A DNA stretch of 64,000 bases. Origin: Myroides sp. NP-2 (GTDB taxonomy: Bacteria > Bacteroidota > Bacteroidia > Flavobacteriales > Flavobacteriaceae). A program made the position numbers and the translations under genes. Within the stretch, counting starts at the first letter, position 1. Every line of letters starts with the position of its first letter. Under the pieces are notes generated by a model. It did not search any database, was not told where the DNA came from, and was given only the letters and a program-made list of their open reading frames with translations. Below are positions 1 to 8,815 of the stretch, in pieces. Where the stretch lies: NCBI RefSeq assembly GCF_014145665.1, contig NZ_JACHTD010000002.1:62001-126000 (forward strand), given 5' to 3'.

Positions 1-1162
1 AAGTAGTACCATCATAAGATTCTACATCATAAATATTTAAAGAAGAACCTAAAAGGGTTAAACCTATAGGTGAATTTAACCTTATTTCTAACTTGTCGAA
101 AACTTTAGTTGGTGCAATCGTAACTGTAACTGGTTCACCTCGACCTAATAATCCTAAGACATTAATTTCTCTTATAATCCCTCCACTTAAAGGCATCCTA
201 TATACTACATTATTTTCATTCCAAGCAATCACCTCTACTGACCCTAACAAATCTAAATTAGCAACATTAGTACCTTTGGTAGTCGATAATTTAATATTAA
301 CTGTAGTTTCAGGAGTTGTCTTATTTGAAAAATAAAAGTACTGCGACAAATATCCACCAATATTTACATCTAATAAGCTTGCTGATTTAAGCGTAGAATA
401 GCTTTCTAAGCTATCGTCGATTGCCTGTGATAATTTTCCATCTCCAATAGGCAAGACAGATAGATTAATTCCTTTACCATCGAAAGAAGTTCCTAAAGGC
501 TTTCCACAAATAGAAGCATTTTCTGTATAGGTAAATGCTTCATAGACTTTTAACTCATATTCAGCAAACAAACCAACTAATGATAATGCCTTATTGCTTA
601 TTTTTATTTTACTATAAGCTACATCGGGTTTTATTGCTAAAAGATAATTGCCTTGTTGATCTTGTATTAATCGAACATTATCTATATTAAAACCTTGATT
701 ATTTGTTCTAGTTAAAACTACATCATTATCACTGTTTAATGCTTCGATTTTAATCTCTTGTTTTCCCAGTAAAATTGCTCCTAGAACCCTTCCCAATCCC
801 TCTCCTAATGAGCCTCCTAACAAGGCACTAAATAAATTAGAATCACCTTCTAATTGGATATAAGACCATGTACCAGCTTCTAAGGTAACAGGAAATTGCA
901 GTTGTAAATAGCTTTTATACCCTCCCAATTCTACTGCTACTCCAGGAGAGGCATATAATGTAGCGTATTCGTTATCTCGTTGATTAACAGCCTCAGGTTG
1001 ATCTACAACTGGATCACCCAAAAGCCCCCCTTTTAATCCAGTAGCATGTGATTCATAAGCTGCAAAAACCTTCGTTTGCCCATATCCGTGGACCAATGGT
1101 ACAAGAAGTACCAAAAAAAGTAACACCCTCATCCAGAGGGAAAAAGTAGTTTTCTCTTTCAT
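1..1162 (-). CDS. Large secreted surface protein, N-terminal part (runs off the window)
   Basis: The minus strand is open from the ATG at 1162 to the window edge, giving about 387 residues without a stop. The N-terminus (MKEKTTFSLWMRVLLFLVLL...) is a signal peptide: positive residues, then a hydrophobic stretch ending near VHGYGQ. The rest is rich in Ser, Thr, Asn and Gly with short beta-type segments, as in large flavobacterial adhesins exported by the type IX system. That export route is an inference, because the sorting domain would lie outside the window. A second in-frame ATG at 1180 would add six residues; 1162 gives the better signal peptide. No enzymatic motif was recognised. It is transcribed away from a 1.28-kb non-coding region. 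Confidence 0.75.
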   Translation of the reverse strand, partial: MKEKTTFSLWMRVLLFLVLLVPLVHGYGQTKVFAAYESHATGLKGGLLGDPVVDQPEAVNQRDNEYATLYASPGVAVELGGYKSYLQLQFPVTLEAGTWSYIQLEGDSNLFSALLGGSLGEGLGRVLGAILLGKQEIKIEALNSDNDVVLTRTNNQGFNIDNVRLIQDQQGNYLLAIKPDVAYSKIKISNKALSLVGLFAEYELKVYEAFTYTENASICGKPLGTSFDGKGINLSVLPIGDGKLSQAIDDSLESYSTLKSASLLDVNIGGYLSQYFYFSNKTTPETTVNIKLSTTKGTNVANLDLLGSVEVIAWNENNVVYRMPLSGGIIREINVLGLLGRGEPVTVTIAPTKVFDKLEIRLNSPIGLTLLGSSLNIYDVESYDGTT

Positions 1163-2441
1163 GTGTTGTGTGTTAAACATATTATTTTCAAAAAAATTCG
1201 TCGTAAGGTGTATATGCATAGCACGACAACGATGTGCGTAATTGGCACATGTGTCATAACAAAAGATCTACTAAAAATAGAGGAGGATATCCTATCACCA
1301 CAACCGTGTGATGATATGGAATAAAATGCGCAGTTTGTCACCAAGGCGTAGTTTGCCCTAGGTTCCCTTTTTCTGCGAAAATACGTTTATGCCAACTTAG
1401 CCCTAAGTCGACATAAACCTATTCTTTTCTACGATACACTTCAGTCTTCTTAGCCCAAGTCAACTTCAGTCTATCCTTTTTTAAACTATAGGTTGCTTTC
1501 TTAGCCCAAGTCCACTTCCTATACTTTATTCTGTTTTTTTCGATCAATCCTGCGTAGTTTTCAAGCATCCCACTTAAAATATCTACAGAAATACACTTTT
1601 TCTTTTCTTATATCTCGTTGTATTGTTTTATTTTTTTTCTTCGCGTTTTTCGCTTTTTCCACTCAGCCCAAGTAGATTATTAGAAAAGCACGAAAATGTC
1701 CTTTATTCCTATAAATACGTATTTTTTTACTGCTTTTTTTAGCTTTTTAGTAGTTTTAGAAGTAAAAGGTATAAATATATCTTCATGATTTTATGTGTTA
1801 TTCTATAAAATCAATACAAAAATAAACAATAACTTACAAATAATAAAGCTTTTATAGAATTTCAATCAAAAATCGTCATCTTAAAGAAATACAGTAATCT
1901 TATTTATTTCTTAAATTTATAAACATAAGTACCGTATTAAAAGTTAATATCAAAATAAAACAAAAACCATATCGTTAATTAAAAAGAATAAATTTATTTA
2001 AATATGGTTAAAGAGAATGAATCCAAATAATCGCCTTTTTTGAAGTAGTTCTAAAAAGACATCGTATTGAAAAAAAGACGTCTTTTACCTGACAAAGGAA
2101 GTGCTAATTTTGCCTGTATTCTCGTGACAATATACTGTACTTATTGCAGTAAAAACAGTTCGAATCACTTATTTTATATGGGTTTACTTCTTTTGCTTGC
2201 TTCTTTGTTTTCTTTACATCCACTCCTCCTTTTTCACTAAACAGCTAAACCAAACTAAAAGACGTTACAGGCCGAAAAAAAGAGAATTACACAGCATCAC
2301 ACACACAAAAAAAAAATTTCGCATTATGTGAATATTATAGTAAAATTAAAGTTAATATGTTTTTGTCCTTCTTATGATTCGATACCCTTAAACATTTTTT
2401 GCCTTAGGAAGATTTAGTACCTTTGACAAAACACTACTAGT
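1163..2441. other. Long AT-rich non-coding region with degenerate GCCCAAGT repeats
   Basis: No convincing gene in 1.28 kb; the 61-codon minus frame at 1159-1344 overlaps the adhesin start and has no protein-like character. Visible structure: related copies of CTTAGCCCAAGTC near 1396-1410 (variant CTTAGCCCTAAGTC), 1448-1462, 1498-1513 and 1662-1673; GCGTAGTTT twice (near 1346 and 1551); an imperfect hairpin around 1286-1319; and long A/T runs from 1730 to 2000. It separates two divergent genes and would hold the promoters of both. Confidence 0.5.
2418..2425 (+). promoter_or_regulatory. Promoter -7 box for the enoyl-CoA hydratase gene
   Basis: TACCTTTG matches the Bacteroidota -7 consensus TAnnTTTG, 16 bases before the ATG at 2442. 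A TTG at 2399-2401 lies 16 bases upstream, slightly closer than the usual -33 spacing. The predicted leader is only a few bases long. Confidence 0.55.
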
Positions 2442-3203
2442 ATGGAACAAAACGCCTATATTAAAACGGATATAGCAGATAAAATTGCAACAATTACCTT
2501 TTATAGTGCAGCAAGCAATTCATTTCCAAGTTTTTTATTGGAAGAATTAACGACTGCCATTGACAACTTGAATACCTCAACTACGGTTACTACCGTTATT
2601 CTTCAAAGCGAAGGCACAGGAGCTTTTTGTGCTGGGGCTTCTTTTGACGAATTACTCTCTATTCAAGATACAGCAACGGGTAAAAAATTCTTTTCCGGTT
2701 TTGCTCATGTCATTAATGCCATTCGCAAAAGCCCTAAAATTTTCATCGGTCGTATACACGGTAAAACCGTAGGCGGTGGTGTAGGACTAGCGGCTTCTTG
2801 TGATTATTGTTTTGCAACAGATAAAGCAGCGATCAAATTATCAGAATTAGCCATTGGCATTGGTCCTTTTGTGATTGAACCAGCCGTATCGCGCAAAATA
2901 GGAAAAACCGCTTTTACATCGATGTCTTTGGCTGCTCATGAATGGAAAACAGCTACTTGGGCACAACAACACGGTCTATACGATGAGGTATATGATACAA
3001 TTGAGCGTTTAGACCTAGAGCTTCATACCTTCGCAACACGCGTGAGTACTTACAATCCCGAAGCTTTAGCTGAAATGAAACAAATCTTTTGGGAAGGAAC
3101 AGCCCATTGGGATACGCTATTGACGGAAAGAGCAGAAATTTCAGGCCGATTAGTGCTATCAGACTTTACAGTACAAGCGCTACAAGCGTTTAAACAAAAA
3201 TAA
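2442..3203 (+). CDS. Enoyl-CoA hydratase/isomerase family protein
   Basis: A 253-residue crotonase-fold protein of normal family length. Visible family signatures are FCAGASFDELLS (oxyanion-hole strand, about residues 61-72) and GRIHGKTVGGGVGLAASCDY (about residues 104-123), followed by SELAIGIGPFVIEPAVSRKIG, where the Glu of SELAIG sits where many hydratases keep a catalytic acid. Members hydrate or isomerise acyl-CoA double bonds in fatty-acid, branched-chain amino-acid or aromatic degradation. No pathway neighbour is present, so the substrate is unknown; a methylglutaconyl-CoA hydratase role is possible but unsupported. It stands alone between a promoter and a hairpin. Confidence 0.85.
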   Translation: MEQNAYIKTDIADKIATITFYSAASNSFPSFLLEELTTAIDNLNTSTTVTTVILQSEGTGAFCAGASFDELLSIQDTATGKKFFSGFAHVINAIRKSPKIFIGRIHGKTVGGGVGLAASCDYCFATDKAAIKLSELAIGIGPFVIEPAVSRKIGKTAFTSMSLAAHEWKTATWAQQHGLYDEVYDTIERLDLELHTFATRVSTYNPEALAEMKQIFWEGTAHWDTLLTERAEISGRLVLSDFTVQALQAFKQK

Positions 3204-3223
3204 AAAAGACCGTAAATAGCTAA

Positions 3224-3259
3224 ATACAAACACGATTTCCCGTATAGTCGTGTTTGTAT
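3224..3259 (+). other. Perfect 12-bp inverted repeat between two co-directional genes
   Basis: ATACAAACACGA and TCGTGTTTGTAT form a perfect 12-bp stem with a 12-base loop, 20 bases after the preceding stop and 22 bases before the next ATG. It is followed by AAAAGC rather than a T-run, so it is a weak terminator at best. It may partly separate the two genes or protect the upstream mRNA end. Confidence 0.5.
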
Positions 3260-3281
3260 AAAAGCTATCTTTAAATCAAAA

Positions 3282-4052
3282 ATGAAAGTCAAAATTCTGC
3301 TGTTCTTCTTCTTTGCTTACCCTTCTTTTATCCATGCTCAACAGCCTAATCAAGAACACAACACAACGCCCTTCGATCACCTAGCACTTACAGCTGGACT
3401 CACTACTTTAGGGTTTACAGTTGAAGCTGTAACACCCCTAGTCAACCATTTTTACATCAAAGGAGGACTCAATACTTTCAGTTATACCACCCGTCAGCAT
3501 CGTATTGCATTAGATGACCCCTATGGTCTGCTAAACGAAGCCTTTGGGCAAAACGTGTATTATGAAATGCGAGGAGACGCAAGAAACATTCACGGTCATC
3601 TCGTAGTCGATTACTATCCATTCAAAAAAGGAATCCTCTACCTCAGTAGTGGACTTTATTTTGGAAGTACCAAACTAACCGCCCGCGGGATCATCACCAA
3701 CAAAGACGGTAGCCCAGCTCAATTACAACCGCCTTATGAATGGCCAGATCTCGAATTTAATGGGCAAAAAATTGACATTACCAATGGTCGATTAAACGCT
3801 GAACTTACGCTAGGCAATACCCTAAAACCCTATATTGGAATCGGTTTAGGAAGAGCAATTCCCCGTCGCCGTTTGGGCGTAAAACTCGAAGTGGGTCTCT
3901 TATTTGCAGGTAAGTATACCCTCAAACAAAATGGCGTAAACGTAGAAACAATGACAACCAAAGACCACAACTTTGAAGATACCGATGCTCTTATGAAAAT
4001 CTTTGAATATTATCCCATGGTAAAAGTCCAACTGAACTATCGTCTGTTTTAA
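3282..4052 (+). CDS. Putative outer-membrane beta-barrel protein
   Basis: The 256-residue product begins with a signal peptide ending around FIHAQQ. The mature part has alternating amphipathic strands separated by polar loops (HFYIKGGLNTFSYTT, GHLVVDYYPF, LYLSSGLYFG, YIGIGLGRA, GVKLEVGLLFAGKYTL, VKVQLNYRLF) and ends in a C-terminal aromatic residue, all typical of small outer-membrane barrels. The function is unknown and no catalytic motif is visible. It lies between unrelated metabolic genes and is preceded by a hairpin. Confidence 0.65.
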   Translation: MKVKILLFFFFAYPSFIHAQQPNQEHNTTPFDHLALTAGLTTLGFTVEAVTPLVNHFYIKGGLNTFSYTTRQHRIALDDPYGLLNEAFGQNVYYEMRGDARNIHGHLVVDYYPFKKGILYLSSGLYFGSTKLTARGIITNKDGSPAQLQPPYEWPDLEFNGQKIDITNGRLNAELTLGNTLKPYIGIGLGRAIPRRRLGVKLEVGLLFAGKYTLKQNGVNVETMTTKDHNFEDTDALMKIFEYYPMVKVQLNYRLF

Positions 4053-4111
4053 AAAAAACCTAAAGAACCTAATCCACGCCCAATATCAGACTACCCAACT
4101 AGATTTTTCAC

Positions 4112-4119
4112 TACCTTTG
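4112..4119 (+). promoter_or_regulatory. Promoter -7 box for queD
   Basis: TACCTTTG matches TAnnTTTG and ends 15 bases before the ATG at 4135. Its position argues against an upstream TTG start at 4117, which lies inside the box. Confidence 0.5.
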
Positions 4120-4134
4120 TCAAAATTTTTGGTT

Positions 4135-4587
4135 ATGTCTAAAATTAGAATTACAAAACAATTTACTTTCGAAACAGGTCATGCATTATATGGATATGAC
4201 GGTAAATGTCGCAATGTACATGGACACAGCTATAAACTAGCTGTTACTGTAATAGGCACACCAATTACTGATTCATCTCATGTCAAGTTTGGGATGGTAA
4301 TTGATTTCAGTGATCTAAAAAAAATAGTGAAAGAGGAAATCGTCGATATTTTTGATCACGCTACTGTTTTTAATCAAAACACCCCTCATATTGAGTTGGC
4401 ACAAGAGTTAAAAGATCGCGGACATCATGTTATTTTGGTGGATTACCAACCAACGAGTGAGAATATGGTGATTGACTTTGCTCAAAAAATCAAGAATCGC
4501 TTACCAGAAAACCTTGCCTTGTATTCTTTGCGTTTACAAGAAACGGATTCTTCTTATGCCGAGTGGTTTCAATCTGATAATTTATAA
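4135..4587 (+). CDS. queD: 6-carboxytetrahydropterin synthase (QueD/PTPS family)
   Basis: Converts dihydroneopterin triphosphate to 6-carboxytetrahydropterin in the queuosine/7-deazaguanine pathway. The 150-residue product has the PTPS metal site: His16 in FETGHALYG, then His29 and His31 in NVHGHSYKL, with candidate catalytic Cys25 between them. PTSENMVIDFAQKI and LRLQETDSSYAEW are the conserved second half. It is slightly longer than the minimal family because of an ELKDRGHHVILVD segment. The start is the ATG at 4135; a TTG at 4117 is rejected because it overlaps the -7 promoter box. The next gene begins 6 bases after its stop, so the two are probably cotranscribed. Confidence 0.88.
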   Translation: MSKIRITKQFTFETGHALYGYDGKCRNVHGHSYKLAVTVIGTPITDSSHVKFGMVIDFSDLKKIVKEEIVDIFDHATVFNQNTPHIELAQELKDRGHHVILVDYQPTSENMVIDFAQKIKNRLPENLALYSLRLQETDSSYAEWFQSDNL

Positions 4588-4593
4588 GCAACT

Positions 4594-5364
4594 GTGGATT
4601 TTACAATTGATACAACTAAAGGCGTCTACTTTGCCTCTGATCAACATTTCGGAGCGCCTACGCGTGAAAAAAGCTTACCAAGAGAACAGCTTTTTGTGGA
4701 ATGGCTAAACGAAAAGGAACAAGACATGGGTGCTTTATTCATCTTGGGAGATCTCTTTGACTTCTGGTTTGAATACAAAACAGTTGTACCAAAGGGGTTT
4801 GTTCGTGTTCTTGGTAAATTAGCACAGCTTAAAGACCAAGGCATTCCCATCTATTTTTTTGTGGGTAATCACGATTTGTGGATGAATAACTACTTCCAAA
4901 CGGAATTGGGAATTCCCGTTTTTCACGAGCCGCAAGTATTCACCATCAATGGCAAGCAATTTTTTATTGGTCACGGCGATGGATTAGGCCCGGGAGATTT
5001 AGGATACAAACGCATGAAAAAAGTGTTCACCAACAAATTTTCCAAGTGGTTATTTAACTGGTTACACCCTGATATTGGCGTGCGCTTAGCCCAATACCTT
5101 TCAGTGAAAAACAAGTTGATTTCCGGTGATGAAGACATTCGATTTTTAGGAGAAGATAAGGAATGGCTTGTGCTATACGCCAAGCGAAAATTAGAAAGTA
5201 AACACTATGATTACTTCGTATTCGGCCATCGTCATCTACCCATGGTCATTGACCTCAATGAACAATCGAAATATATCAACCTCGGAGATTGGATTAATTA
5301 TTTTACTTATGGTCACTTTGACGGTGAGTTTCACCTAGAAAAATACAAAAAGCCTTCGTTATAG
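4594..5364 (+). CDS. UDP-2,3-diacylglucosamine diphosphatase, LpxH-like metallophosphoesterase
   Basis: Cleaves UDP-2,3-diacylglucosamine to lipid X in lipid A synthesis, at the inner face of the membrane. The 256-residue sequence has the calcineurin-like metal motifs in order: ASDQHFG (D-x-H), LGDLFDFWFE (GD), GNHDLW (GNHD), GHGDGLGPGD and FGHRHLP (GHxH). The start is a GTG at 4594, 6 bases after queD; no in-frame ATG lies before the first metal motif. The stop codon at 5362-5364 falls inside the transcription terminator hairpin. The name rests on motifs and length; LpxH against its flavobacterial paralogues cannot be settled here. Confidence 0.82.
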   Translation: MDFTIDTTKGVYFASDQHFGAPTREKSLPREQLFVEWLNEKEQDMGALFILGDLFDFWFEYKTVVPKGFVRVLGKLAQLKDQGIPIYFFVGNHDLWMNNYFQTELGIPVFHEPQVFTINGKQFFIGHGDGLGPGDLGYKRMKKVFTNKFSKWLFNWLHPDIGVRLAQYLSVKNKLISGDEDIRFLGEDKEWLVLYAKRKLESKHYDYFVFGHRHLPMVIDLNEQSKYINLGDWINYFTYGHFDGEFHLEKYKKPSL

Positions 5365-5376
5365 AAGGCTTTTTTT
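5347..5376 (+). terminator. Rho-independent terminator overlapping the end of the LpxH-like gene
   Basis: AAAAAGCCTTC (5347-5357) pairs with GAAGGCTTTTT (5364-5374), with a T-run to 5376. The TAG stop lies at the loop and the start of the 3' arm, so the 5' arm is coding sequence. Confidence 0.85.
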
Positions 5377-5377
5377 G

Positions 5378-5562
5378 TTATTTGACTTTCGTTGTTTGAC
5401 TTTCGTTGTTTGACTTTTGGTTTTTGACTTTTGGCTTTCGTTGTTTGGCTTTTGGTGACGTTCACCATCCACTCACCACTTTCCATTCACCATTCACTCA
5501 CTCTCCACTTAGCACTCACCACTCTCCACTTTCCATTCTCCACTCTCCACTCTCCACTCACC
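5378..5562. repeat. Low-complexity short tandem repeats between convergent genes
   Basis: Two blocks: about 5378-5455 repeats TTTGACTTTCGTTG with drift (TTTGACTTTTGG, TTTGGCTTTTGG), and about 5460-5560 repeats CCACTC/CCACTTTCCATTC units. Read on the minus strand, the second block is a GAGTGGA-rich purine tract directly after the stop of the HTTM gene. No ORF. Confidence 0.8.
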
Positions 5563-5563
5563 C

Positions 5564-6874
5564 CTAAAAAGGTTTAGGCAAGATCCACCTACTATGACCG
5601 AAATAATTCCAAGACTCATTCGCTAAATCGACTGTAGGGTCGATATATTGACTATAGGATCTACCGTTAATTGACACCCAGCTATCCGCATAAACAGCGA
5701 CGTCTATCCCGAGGTCTGCATATTCTTTTTTGATGTATTGCGCCATTTGCCAGATCATATCTGAGGTATTCAATCGGGTATCTTGTTTATCGCTCAAGAC
5801 ATTTTCCGAATTATAAAAGCTGCGTTCACCTGTTTTTTTATTTTCAACGATAAAGGTGGTATAGCCCCCTCTAGAACGCAACATCATGCGCCAACTTAAA
5901 CGATGTGCTTCATCGGTCCACAAGATATCCCCTTCGATAAAATGTTGGCGTAAAGGCAAAGCAAATTGAATAAACATAAATACTGCTAAAAAGCCCAAGA
6001 CAGGTTTACTTAACTGAGGGGTTGCAAAAGGTTCTGTTTGTTCAACTGCAGGTTTCTTTTTCAAGAAAATACGTCTAATTTGATCCGACGGATAGAAAAA
6101 CAAGGCAAATGTCAGGGCAAAATAAGGAAATATTCCAATGTGCAAAGTCGCCGAATTAAACAAATGGAAGATAAAAGAGGCCACCAACGCCAAAGTACGC
6201 GTGCGTTTCCACAGTAAAGCAGGCACGATCAATCCATCGAAAATAATACCCAAATAGGCAATAATCAGGTAAAACTCTTTTTGAGTAAATACATTTTTAA
6301 AACCATCGGGAATATTCGCTGATTGGTACATAATTTCAGTAAACGTACCATCAAGCCAATCAGGATAAAACTTAGCAATTGTGCCATAAATGTAGAGCAC
6401 ACTCACTTGGAAAATAAAAATCCAATTAAAATACAGGGGCATGGACAGTTCTTCTTTGACGCGATTCGCTTTTACATCTAGTGATTTATACGAAGCCGCA
6501 GGCAAGAAGCACATGTATACACAAATGATCAACAACAGATAGTAATGGTTGTTATACGATGTTTTTTGTAAGTAATAGGCACCCGCCCAAAGGAGCGTCA
6601 ATAGCGGCATCGTCCACTTATAGCGATAGCCCAACATAACAGCGAGTGAAACTAATCCCATCACAAAGAAATACACATACATTTGCGGCCCAACCAGCAG
6701 CTGTAAGAAATCCATGTAAATATGAGAAAACGTAAGTTTAACGTCTACAAGATTGATTCTCACCCAGCCTGTGGCAATTGCGCCAAAGGATTCACAAGCA
6801 AATAGAAAACCAAAAAAGATTCTGAAAATAATTAAAGGGGCATTATCAACGGGTTGAAGGGCTTTTTTCCACAT
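5564..6874 (-). CDS. HTTM-domain multi-pass membrane protein
   Basis: About 436 residues with many hydrophobic helices (for example FRIFFGFLFACESFGAIA, MYVYFFVMGLVSLAVMLGY, YYLLLIICVYMCFLPA, ALVASFIFHLFNSATLHIGI) and a polar C-terminal domain. The N-terminus PVDNAPLIIFRIFFGFL is typical of the HTTM family, which contains vitamin K-dependent gamma-carboxylase-like proteins of unknown bacterial function. I chose the ATG at 6874, because WKKALQPVDNAPL aligns with usual family starts; the ATG at 6907 would add 11 charged residues. Either start overlaps the 3' end of ribF, so the pair is probably translationally coupled. Confidence 0.72.
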   Translation of the reverse strand: MWKKALQPVDNAPLIIFRIFFGFLFACESFGAIATGWVRINLVDVKLTFSHIYMDFLQLLVGPQMYVYFFVMGLVSLAVMLGYRYKWTMPLLTLLWAGAYYLQKTSYNNHYYLLLIICVYMCFLPAASYKSLDVKANRVKEELSMPLYFNWIFIFQVSVLYIYGTIAKFYPDWLDGTFTEIMYQSANIPDGFKNVFTQKEFYLIIAYLGIIFDGLIVPALLWKRTRTLALVASFIFHLFNSATLHIGIFPYFALTFALFFYPSDQIRRIFLKKKPAVEQTEPFATPQLSKPVLGFLAVFMFIQFALPLRQHFIEGDILWTDEAHRLSWRMMLRSRGGYTTFIVENKKTGERSFYNSENVLSDKQDTRLNTSDMIWQMAQYIKKEYADLGIDVAVYADSWVSINGRSYSQYIDPTVDLANESWNYFGHSRWILPKPF

Positions 6875-7799
6875 AGCGGTTAAAATATGCTCGCGTCGCT
6901 TGTTCATCCATTTTCAGTTGTTCGACAAGCGCCTCTAGCGAATTAAATTTTTGTTCATCTCTAATGCGATCCAAGATACGAACTTTAAGCGTTTTATCAT
7001 ATAAATCACCAGACCAATCTAGGTAATTTACTTCTACTGTATGGGGATGGTCAACAAAGGTAGGATTGATACCAATACTCATCATTCCTTTGACATTTAC
7101 TCCATCTATTTCCGATTCAACCACGTAAATCCCATTTTGTGGAATCATTTTATACGATTCTGATATTTCGAAATTAGCCGTTGGAAAACCAAGGGTACGG
7201 CCAAGTTTCTTCCCGTGAATTACGCGACCAGAGAAATAGTATTCATGTCCTAAAAACTCATTAGCTAGGGCGATATTCCCCGCTTCTAAAGCGGTTCGAA
7301 TCTTTGTAGAACTAATAGACACATGATCAATTTCCTGAGCCGAAATTTCTTCTACTTCAAATCCATAACGCGCACCAAAACGCTTTAAGTCGTGAATATC
7401 TGCCGTTCGATTCTTTCCAAAACGGTGGTCATAACCGATGATGATTTTAGAGATATTAAACGTATCGACTAATACTTGTTTGACAAAGTCTTCCGCACTT
7501 AAATTGGCAAAATCTAAATCAAATTTTTGCACGACTAAGTTGTGCAATCCCAAATCAGCTAAAAGTTCCTGCTTCTCCTCCAGTGTATTTAATAAGCGAA
7601 TACCGTGATCCTGCTTGAGTACCATACGCGGATGAGGAAAGAAGGTCAATACTAAACTTTCAGCATGCAATACAGTAGCAGCATCTACTAATTTTTTTAT
7701 AATCATTTGATGTCCAACATGAACCCCGTCAAAGGTTCCTAAGGTTGCGACAACTTTTTTATCGGTTTTAAATTCGCCAATGGAAGAAAATACTTTCAC
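6846..7799 (-). CDS. ribF: Bifunctional riboflavin kinase/FAD synthetase
   Basis: Phosphorylates riboflavin to FMN and adenylates FMN to FAD. The 317-residue length is normal. The N-terminal nucleotidyltransferase half has LGTFDGVHVGHQMII, FFPHPRMVL, GYDHRFGKNR and ISSTKIRTAL; the C-terminal flavokinase half has IHGKKLGRTLGFPTANFE, PQNGIYVV and MSIGINPTF. The 3' end overlaps the HTTM gene start. Upstream lies a 143-base divergent intergenic region facing the EEP protein. Riboflavin synthase ribE is present separately at 17506-18099. Confidence 0.95.
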   Translation of the reverse strand: MKVFSSIGEFKTDKKVVATLGTFDGVHVGHQMIIKKLVDAATVLHAESLVLTFFPHPRMVLKQDHGIRLLNTLEEKQELLADLGLHNLVVQKFDLDFANLSAEDFVKQVLVDTFNISKIIIGYDHRFGKNRTADIHDLKRFGARYGFEVEEISAQEIDHVSISSTKIRTALEAGNIALANEFLGHEYYFSGRVIHGKKLGRTLGFPTANFEISESYKMIPQNGIYVVESEIDGVNVKGMMSIGINPTFVDHPHTVEVNYLDWSGDLYDKTLKVRILDRIRDEQKFNSLEALVEQLKMDEQATRAYFNRYVEKSPSTR

Positions 7800-7942
7800 A
7801 ATGATAACTTTAGTCTTTTAAAGGGATTTTACTTAATTTCGCCCCGTTTTTCTAAACAAAATTTCGAACCGTAAAAATACTTCATTTTTTACAAATCACC
7901 TTAAATATTACACAATAATACGCCCAATCTAAAGTAATTAAC

Positions 7943-8755
7943 ATGCCTAATTGTATCAAAACCACCCTGGTTTTTTTATTTGTATTTGCCCCTTTACTGT
8001 TGTTCGCTCAAGTTAAAATTATGACTTGGAACTTAAAAAACTTAGGAAGTAGTAAAACCGAAGAACACATCAGCTATATTGCCAAAATAATGAAGCAAGC
8101 GGATATTGTGGCTATTCAAGAGATTGTCACCAATCCCAGTGGAGCACAAACGCTTGCTGCCTTACACGAGGAACTCAATCGCAAAAGTGGAGCCAAATGG
8201 GAGTATGCGTTAAGCGATCCTACCATAAGTTCACCTTATCGTTCTGAGCGCTATGCGTATTTGTGGAAAACTAAACAGGTAAAACTGCAAAAGAAAGCTT
8301 TTTTGGATCCTACCTATCAGGAAGAAATTGAACGAGAGCCCTATATGGCAACTTTTCAGTACAAGGATATTGAATTTACCCTTGTCAATTTACACGCTTT
8401 ACCCAAGAAACACCAACCAGAAAAAGAAATCAAATATCTGAAGTTTCTACCTGAAGTGTACAAGGATAAAAATCTTATTTTTCTAGGCGATTTTAATACG
8501 CCAGAATCGCATTCGGTATTCAATCCTCTTAAAAAGCAAGGATATACGCCAGCCTTTACGCAACAAAAGACCTCGCTGCGTCAGAAGTGTATTCAGGGTG
8601 ATTGTTTGGCCAATGCGTATGACAACATCTTCCTTCAACAAACGCACTTTACTGTTAAATCAACTAAAGCACTCTTGTTTTTTGAGGATTTTGAAACGAT
8701 AAAAGAAGCAAACAAGATCTCAGATCACATTCCGCTACTCATCGAAATACAATAA
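7943..8755 (+). CDS. Secreted endonuclease/exonuclease/phosphatase-family protein
   Basis: A 270-residue protein with a signal peptide (hydrophobic run ending LLLFAQ) followed directly by the first strand of the DNase I fold, KIMTWNLKNLG. Further motifs are IVAIQEI (metal-binding Glu), LVNLHALP, LIFLGDFNTPES and a C-terminal SDHIPLLIEI (catalytic His). These suggest a periplasmic or secreted Mg-dependent nuclease or phosphodiesterase; the substrate cannot be told. It ends at a terminator that probably also serves the convergent zinc peptidase gene. Confidence 0.8.
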   Translation: MPNCIKTTLVFLFVFAPLLLFAQVKIMTWNLKNLGSSKTEEHISYIAKIMKQADIVAIQEIVTNPSGAQTLAALHEELNRKSGAKWEYALSDPTISSPYRSERYAYLWKTKQVKLQKKAFLDPTYQEEIEREPYMATFQYKDIEFTLVNLHALPKKHQPEKEIKYLKFLPEVYKDKNLIFLGDFNTPESHSVFNPLKKQGYTPAFTQQKTSLRQKCIQGDCLANAYDNIFLQQTHFTVKSTKALLFFEDFETIKEANKISDHIPLLIEIQ

Positions 8756-8783
8756 AAAAAGGATTTCGTTAGAAATCCTTTTT
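8754..8783. terminator. Bidirectional terminator between convergent genes
   Basis: GGATTTC (8761-8767) and GAAATCC (8772-8778) form the stem with loop GTTA, preceded by seven A and followed by five T, so it can work on both strands for the EEP gene and the zinc peptidase gene. Confidence 0.8.
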
Positions 8784-8815
8784 AAAACAATTAAAATATA
8801 ATAAAAAACAGTTAT

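Noticed and set aside
1159..1344. 61-codon minus-strand ORF at the adhesin start
   Set aside because: Overlaps the adhesin start in another frame and has no family-like sequence or promoter.
2140..2180. Possible tRNA T-loop (GTTCGAATCA)
   Set aside because: No acceptor stem, anticodon arm or CCA region could be folded around it.
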